The notes below the pieces were generated by a model that saw only the letters and a list, made by a program, of their open reading frames with translations, searched no databases and was not told the origin of the DNA. Shown piece by piece: positions 36,042 through 39,918 of a DNA stretch of 39,918 nucleotides; position 1 is the stretch's first letter, and the number at the start of each line of letters is the position of its first letter. The stretch is from contig WQZD01000024.1 in the NCBI GenBank assembly GCA_009780915.1, forward strand, positions 1 to 39,918, given 5' to 3'. The translations under genes and the position numbers were made by a program. The DNA comes from Propionibacteriaceae bacterium. Its GTDB lineage: Bacteria > Actinomycetota > Actinomycetes > Propionibacteriales > Propionibacteriaceae.

Positions 36042-36061
36042 CGCCACCTGAACGCCCATGA

Positions 36062-36097
36062 CGGCAGGTTCCGCTCGTCGCACACCCTGGGCTGCCG
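36062..36097 (+). terminator. Weak hairpin after the liv operon
   Basis: CGGCAG (36062-36067) can pair with CTGCCG (36092-36097) across a 24-base loop, about 20 bases after the CBS-ACT stop. The stem is short and there is no T-run; it is only a possible terminator. Confidence 0.25.
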
Positions 36098-36146
36098 GCC
36101 GTGCCGCCACATGGTGATACCACGACTGCGGGGCGCCCGTCGCGGC

Positions 36147-36152
36147 TAGAGT
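36147..36152 (+). promoter_or_regulatory. -10 box before the leaderless upstream ORF
   Basis: TAGAGT ends six bases before the ATG at 36159, so the transcript probably begins at that ATG. It should serve both the short ORF and the phosphodiesterase gene after it. Confidence 0.5.
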
Positions 36153-36158
36153 GGATCA

Positions 36159-36215
36159 ATGATGTCGAAAGAGAACTCCGGTCGCTGTCCCCGCTTCTGT
36201 GACGCGAGGCCGTGA
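36159..36215 (+). CDS. Candidate 18-codon leaderless upstream ORF
   Basis: ATG at 36159 opens an 18-residue frame, MMSKENSGRCPRFCDARP, ending in TGA at 36213-36215, immediately followed by the ATG of the phosphodiesterase gene (TGA-ATG with no gap). With the -10 box six bases upstream, the short ORF would be translated as a leaderless message and the downstream gene by reinitiation. Two Cys (C10, C14) and four Arg or Lys-rich positions make a regulatory leader peptide thinkable. Its existence as a protein is not shown. Confidence 0.4.
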   Translation: MMSKENSGRCPRFCDARP

Positions 36216-36992
36216 ATGGCGACTCTGCGACCGTGGGGTCGCCGCCGTGTCGACCTCGACCCTTTCCAGAGCACCTACATCGCCCATCGAGGCCTGTTCG
36301 ACAACGAGCGAGACTACCCGGAGAACACGTTGGCGGCGTTCTCGCGCGCGGTGGACGCGGGGTACGGGATCGAGTTGGACGTGCGAAGGACCAAGGACGG
36401 CAAGATCGTCATCGCCCACGACGCGGGACTCGAACGGATCTGTGGACGCCGTGTGGCGATCTCCGACATCACGTACGACGAGTTGCGACGCCACCGCGTC
36501 CTCGCGTCCAGGCAGAGGGTCCCCCTGTTGAGCGAGGTCCTCGACGTCGTCGCGGAGCGCGTCCCCCTGATCGTCGAGATCAAGCCGGACCTCGGGTACA
36601 CCCAGACCTGCGTGCGCACGGACGCGGAACTGCGCACCTACTCCGGCACCTACTGCGTCGAGTCCTTCGACCCGAGGGTCCTCTGGTGGTATCGACGCCA
36701 CCGCCCCTGGGTGATCCGCGGACAACTGTCCGAGGACTTCTCCAACGGGGACGGCACTGGCATACGCCCCTTGGACTGGGCGTTGACGAACATGCTGTTC
36801 ACTCCGGTGACCTGGCCCGATTTCATCGCGTACAACTGGGAACATGCGACCAAGTCCATCCTCCATTTCTGGCGTCGGGTCCTGCGCTGTCCCCTCGCCG
36901 CCTGGGCGATCACCTCCCAGGCCCAGCTTGACCGGGTGAAAGAGGATTTCTCCGCCTTCATCTTCGATGGTTTCATCCCCGACGAGACGTGA
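36216..36992 (+). CDS. Glycerophosphodiester phosphodiesterase family protein
   Basis: A 258-residue GDPD enzyme, hydrolysing glycerophosphodiesters to glycerol-3-phosphate and an alcohol. Conserved residues include H24-R25-G26, E37-N38-T39, E53-x-D55 and H68, plus the metal-binding IVEIKPD. No signal peptide is present, so it is cytosolic (UgpQ-like rather than secreted GlpQ). It has only a weak ribosome site; its start codon directly follows the stop of a short upstream ORF. The C-terminal part (about 180-258) is less typical of the family. Confidence 0.88.
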   Translation: MATLRPWGRRRVDLDPFQSTYIAHRGLFDNERDYPENTLAAFSRAVDAGYGIELDVRRTKDGKIVIAHDAGLERICGRRVAISDITYDELRRHRVLASRQRVPLLSEVLDVVAERVPLIVEIKPDLGYTQTCVRTDAELRTYSGTYCVESFDPRVLWWYRRHRPWVIRGQLSEDFSNGDGTGIRPLDWALTNMLFTPVTWPDFIAYNWEHATKSILHFWRRVLRCPLAAWAITSQAQLDRVKEDFSAFIFDGFIPDET

Positions 36993-37108
36993 GGATGGCT
37001 GGCTGGCGGGTCGTCGGGGTGCCGTGTCGCAATCCTGGGGACGGGCGTCGTGGACGTTCATCCTGGCACGACCGCCGATGCCAATCAATGACCAAACCGT
37101 GAGATGTC

Positions 37109-37137
37109 TTGTCTTTTGACTTCCACCATGATAGCGT
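37109..37137 (+). promoter_or_regulatory. Promoter of the secreted DPGT-repeat gene
   Basis: TTGTCT (37109-37114) and TAGCGT (37132-37137) are 17 bases apart. The predicted start near 37144 gives a leader of about 100 bases before the ATG at 37244, longer than usual here. An alternative -35 is TTGACT (37116-37121). Confidence 0.45.
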
Positions 37138-37243
37138 CCAATGTGTCATCAAGCGTCACGTGAGCTGGGGAGCGCACACGACAAAGGGGGTCACGCAGCA
37201 TCGAGGCTTGGTGGCGAGTCATAACTATCAGAAAAGGAAAACA

Positions 37244-37750
37244 ATGACACAGACACCCAAGCGTCGCGCCCTCATCACGGCCGCAGTCGGTATCGCAGCT
37301 GCCATGATCATGGCGCCCACGCTCGCGTTCGCCGCCTCGACCACCGCCAACAACACCAACAACTCCAGCGCCAACGCGTGCACGAACAACGGCGGCACCA
37401 ACAATGGCAACGGCAAGGCCACTGGCAACAATGGTGGGACCAACAATTCCTCCAGCGCCAACAACCAGAAGGGCAAAGGCGGAAACATGGGCTGCGAGCA
37501 GAGCACCGATCCTGCCGACCCCGGCACCGTGGACCCCGGTACGGACGACCCCGGCACCGTGGACCCCGGTACAGAGGACCCGGGCACTGTCGACCCCGGA
37601 ACTGAGGACCCAGGTACGATTGACCCCGGAACAGAAGACCCCGGAACCATCGACCCCATCACGCCGACTCCGCAACCCACCAAGCCGCCGTGCAACGAGA
37701 ACAAGGGCAACAACAACTGCCAGGGTCAGAACAACAACAGCCAAAAATGA
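37244..37750 (+). CDS. Small secreted Asn-rich protein with DPGTx repeats
   Basis: A 168-residue protein of no known family. The signal peptide is residues 1-30 (positive MTQTPKRRA, hydrophobic core, AFA-A cleavage). The mature part is Asn/Gly/Ser-rich (31-88), then nine pentapeptides DPGT[VDEI] (92-136), then Pro/Thr and Asn/Lys/Gln-rich ends. Four Cys (two near residues 43 and 83, two near the C-terminus) may form disulfides. It has no LPXTG or membrane anchor, so it is probably released or wall-associated. AAAAGGAAAACA precedes the ATG. A strong hairpin follows. Confidence 0.75.
   Translation: MTQTPKRRALITAAVGIAAAMIMAPTLAFAASTTANNTNNSSANACTNNGGTNNGNGKATGNNGGTNNSSSANNQKGKGGNMGCEQSTDPADPGTVDPGTDDPGTVDPGTEDPGTVDPGTEDPGTIDPGTEDPGTIDPITPTPQPTKPPCNENKGNNNCQGQNNNSQK
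37517..37651 (+). repeat. Nine tandem 15-bp DPGTx-coding units
   Basis: Nine units encode DPGT followed by V, D, V, E, V, E, I, E, I, mostly alternating acidic and aliphatic. Third-codon positions differ between units, so the array is older or more diverged than the TPR array at the right edge. Confidence 0.8.
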
Positions 37751-37819
37751 TCCAGTTCATCGGCTGAGCGGGCCGGCCTCGGCACTGTCGAGTTGAGGCG
37801 GTCCCCGCATTCTGACACA

Positions 37820-37850
37820 TGAGGCGCCCGGGATACCCCCGGGCGCCTCA
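37820..37850 (+). terminator. Strong hairpin after the secreted protein gene
   Basis: TGAGGCGCCCGGG (37820-37832) pairs perfectly with CCCGGGCGCCTCA (37838-37850) around five bases. It lies 69 bases after the stop at 37750, without a T-run, the common actinobacterial terminator form. Confidence 0.6.
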
Positions 37851-37874
37851 CTCATGCGCGATGACGACATCACG

Positions 37875-37898
37875 GCATCTGGCACAGGAGCCAGATGC
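37875..37898. other. Second hairpin upstream of the NTPase-TPR gene
   Basis: GCATCTGGC (37875-37883) pairs perfectly with GCCAGATGC (37890-37898) around a six-base loop. Its place 126 bases before the next ATG allows a terminator, an operator or a 5'-leader structure. Confidence 0.35.
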
Positions 37899-38023
37899 GC
37901 CGTACCCCCCTGCCCATCGACACGCTCGATGTCCAACAAGAAACACTCCGTTGGCCCATGGCAAGCCCGTGACATACACTGAAGACATCTAGCACTCATA
38001 ATCGAACAAAGGATTCAGTTCAC

Positions 38024-39918
38024 ATGGGCAAAGATGCACGATCCTGGGATCCAGCAACGTCATTGCCATGGGTCCTTCTTCCCCTCATTCTCGGGGTTGT
38101 CGGCGTGATGATCTCGTCTCTCACCAACTGGGGCGTGATCGGAATCACGGTTGGAGGCTTATTGGGGGCGCTCGTCGGCGTGTTGATAGAGAGGCTCACC
38201 CCACTCAAGGATTGGCTATCTGCAAGGGCCATGCGCAAAAGGGCGGCGAAGGAGGCTGGGTACGGCGGAACTGCCTGGGACCGTACCCTTGAGCAGTTGG
38301 GCGTCCACCCCTCCAGGCCAGATCTAGACAACACCGAGTTTGCACCACGTGACATGTATCCCAGGGTGTGCGCTGCGCTCACGAGCTCGGGGCCCGTGCT
38401 TGTCGAGGGCCCGCCTTTTGCTGGGAAAAGCCGCCTCATCATCGAAGCAATACGCGAAGTCTTGCCAGATGCGCAACTGTGGTACACAGAGCACGAGGAC
38501 GCCATCACGACCCTCCAGGACTCCAGGCAGTACCCTGACAAAGGCTCCGTGATTTTCCTTGACAATGTTGACCGGTTCATAGCGAATCACTCACTGACTG
38601 CCAACAGACTCGACTCGTGGTTGGATTCCGACTGCCGAGTGATCGCGACCATCACACCGTCCAAGTACGCCGAGTGGCCGGACGCCATGGCACACCATGT
38701 ACCAGGATCGGAGGTCATGAACCGCTTCACCACCCCAATTCACCTTGACACCCTACCCACCGAGACGGAGATCGAGGCGATGCGTCATACCGGGTACGCT
38801 GACATGATCGATGACTCGCGACGCTTGGGATTTCCATCCATTATGGGAGGCGCGCACCTAGCTAAGAATAAGTTTGCGACCGGTCGCGAAATCAGATCAT
38901 GGGGATGGGCCTTGGTACGGGCTGCCGCAGACCTGCGTCGTGTCGGACTGGGTCCGGCCAGCAAAGAGCAGATAGAGAAATTGGCGCTGTCGTATGCCTG
39001 TATCCCCCTGACGGATCCTGCCTGGCCTGACGCATGGTCGTGGGCGACCGACCCCATCAGCGAGACCCTGGCTCTCATCCAGCGAGTGGCGAAAGACCGG
39101 TGGGAGGTCCTCGATCTGATAGCAGACGCGGCTGATTGGTCTCTGCTGCGCGAAACGCTCGAAGCGATGGATACCCTAGGCCTCAATGCCGCTCAATGCC
39201 TTGCCCTGGGGGCGCAAGCGTACCGAGAAGCCAACTACAACGGCGATGACTGGATCCGCTCCCTCATAGACCGGGCAGTTGACTCGGATGCCCGTGATGT
39301 ATACGTTTCAGCGACCCTCATCAGCAAACTCCTGGACAACGAGCCAAAGCCTGGAAATGCTCCTGGAATGGTCGACGAAGCCCTGGGTATCACGCCAGTC
39401 AAGCTCTCTTTGCGTGCTGAGTTCACTCAGTATAGGAACGTGCTTGGCACCACGTTAGATGAGGTTCATTTGCATGCTAGCCATCGAGAATGGCACGGCA
39501 ACTCCATCGAGAATGACCTGACTGAGGCTCTCATCGATCGCAGCCTCAAGATGAACCCACAGGATGCGAACAACCTCGGCGGCTACGCCCTGTTCCTCCA
39601 TCAACAGGGCCGGGACCCCGACGAGGTCGACACCGCCTACCACCACGCCATCGACGCCGACCCGCACCACGCCGACAACCTCGGCAACTACGCCCTGTTC
39701 CTCCATCAACAGGGCCGGGACCCCGACGAGATCGACACCGCCTACCACCACGCCATCGACGCCGACCCGCACCACGCCGACAACCTCGGCAACTACGCCG
39801 TGTTCCTCCATCAACAGGGCCGGGACCCCGACGAGATCGACACCGCCTACCACCACGCCATCGACGCCGACCCGCACCACGCCCGCAACCTCGGCAACTA
39901 CGCCCTGTTCCTCCATCA
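38024..39918 (+). CDS. Membrane-anchored P-loop NTPase with C-terminal TPR-like repeats (runs off the window)
   Basis: The frame is open from ATG 38024 to the window end, at least 631 residues, 3' incomplete. Two transmembrane helices (about 14-33 and 37-56) are followed by a cytoplasmic P-loop NTPase: Walker A GPPFAGKS (129-136), Walker B SVIFLDNVDRF (D180, D183) and an IATITPSKYAEW sensor-like strand. A helical middle (about 240-510) leads to 35-residue TPR-like repeats from Y521. AAAGGA precedes the ATG. The plan resembles STAND-type NTPases of actinobacteria, in which TPRs sense and the NTPase switches; that function is inference. Codon use in the NTPase part includes ATA, CTA and TTA, unlike the neighbours, suggesting acquisition. 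No effector domain other than the membrane helices is seen. Confidence 0.8.
   Translation, partial: MGKDARSWDPATSLPWVLLPLILGVVGVMISSLTNWGVIGITVGGLLGALVGVLIERLTPLKDWLSARAMRKRAAKEAGYGGTAWDRTLEQLGVHPSRPDLDNTEFAPRDMYPRVCAALTSSGPVLVEGPPFAGKSRLIIEAIREVLPDAQLWYTEHEDAITTLQDSRQYPDKGSVIFLDNVDRFIANHSLTANRLDSWLDSDCRVIATITPSKYAEWPDAMAHHVPGSEVMNRFTTPIHLDTLPTETEIEAMRHTGYADMIDDSRRLGFPSIMGGAHLAKNKFATGREIRSWGWALVRAAADLRRVGLGPASKEQIEKLALSYACIPLTDPAWPDAWSWATDPISETLALIQRVAKDRWEVLDLIADAADWSLLRETLEAMDTLGLNAAQCLALGAQAYREANYNGDDWIRSLIDRAVDSDARDVYVSATLISKLLDNEPKPGNAPGMVDEALGITPVKLSLRAEFTQYRNVLGTTLDEVHLHASHREWHGNSIENDLTEALIDRSLKMNPQDANNLGGYALFLHQQGRDPDEVDTAYHHAIDADPHHADNLGNYALFLHQQGRDPDEIDTAYHHAIDADPHHADNLGNYAVFLHQQGRDPDEIDTAYHHAIDADPHHARNLGNYALFLH
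39584..39918 (+). repeat. Tandem 105-bp TPR-coding repeats
   Basis: Three complete units (39584-39688, 39689-39793, 39794-39898) and the start of a fourth. Units 1 and 2 differ at one base, units 2 and 3 at three. Each codes for YALFLHQQGRDPDEI then DTAYHHAIDADPHHADNLGN, a 35-residue variant of the TPR. GC of unit 2 is 71 of 105, against 30 of 60 in the NTPase sample 38821-38880. Such an array can gain or lose units by slippage or recombination. Confidence 0.92.

Noticed and set aside
37228-37716. Minus-strand frame rich in PGSSVPGS
   Set aside because: Antisense of the DPGT repeats; no signal of its own.
38020-38580. 186-codon minus-strand frame
   Set aside because: It lies wholly antisense to the transmembrane and Walker A part of the NTPase and has no recognisable motif.
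39455-39916. Minus-strand open frame with repeated VVAEVVGVVRVGVDGVVVGG-type units
   Set aside because: It is the antisense shadow of the TPR array. The plus frame has a start, ribosome site, Walker motifs and TPR pattern.
39584-39918. Possible CRISPR or non-coding tandem repeat
   Set aside because: The 105-bp units are contiguous without spacers and keep an open frame with a TPR pattern.

Overview
The window looks like chromosome from a high-GC Gram-positive actinobacterium. The evidence is the mtrA-mtrB-lpqB block, a GarA-type FHA protein beside an FtsR-type MerR regulator, a long-form hibernation factor, an actinobacterial-length Lhr helicase (about 1,460 residues), frequent GTG starts, ATGA/GTGA stop-start overlaps and several apparently leaderless promoters. 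I cannot fix genus or family. No rRNA, tRNA, CRISPR array, insertion sequence or phage module was seen.

Layout. 1-390 holds no gene I can support. 391-630 is a lone AbrB/VapB-type antitoxin. From 850 to 15337 every gene is on the minus strand and mostly housekeeping. In transcription order these are gatC-gatA-gatB (tRNA amidation), mtrA-mtrB-lpqB (envelope two-component system and its lipoprotein), a ComF-type phosphoribosyltransferase, hpf, thrS, a HIT hydrolase, a CDP-alcohol phosphatidyltransferase, gcvH, the FHA protein, ftsR and a second MerR protein. The last five resemble the M. tuberculosis Rv1822-Rv1830 neighbourhood without its bifunctional nuclease. Next come an O-methyltransferase (plus) tail-to-tail with lhr (minus), and a divergent S9 peptidase (plus). 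A minus-strand operon moxR-DUF58-VWA-VWA-yggS (27379 to 22668) follows, in which every gene overlaps the next.

From 27584 everything is on the plus strand: a single-pass protein with a Pro/Ser-rich tail; a DUF2079 polytopic membrane protein behind a TATAAT box and a 15-bp palindrome; a YciI-like protein; a complete branched-chain amino-acid ABC transporter (livK-H-M-G-F) followed by a CBS-CBS-ACT protein that probably senses the transported ligand or energy state; a glycerophosphodiester phosphodiesterase preceded by an 18-codon leaderless upstream ORF; and a small secreted protein with nine DPGTx pentapeptides.

The most unusual locus is at the right edge. One open frame runs from 38024 off the window end (at least 631 residues). 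It encodes two transmembrane helices, a P-loop NTPase domain and then a TPR-like array of near-identical 105-bp units. Base composition drops in the NTPase part and rises again in the repeats. The three complete repeat units differ only at amino-acid-changing positions. This architecture (membrane anchor, STAND-like NTPase, variable TPR sensor) resembles actinobacterial conflict or signalling NTPases and is the best candidate here for an undescribed system. Its 3' end and any partner genes lie beyond the window.
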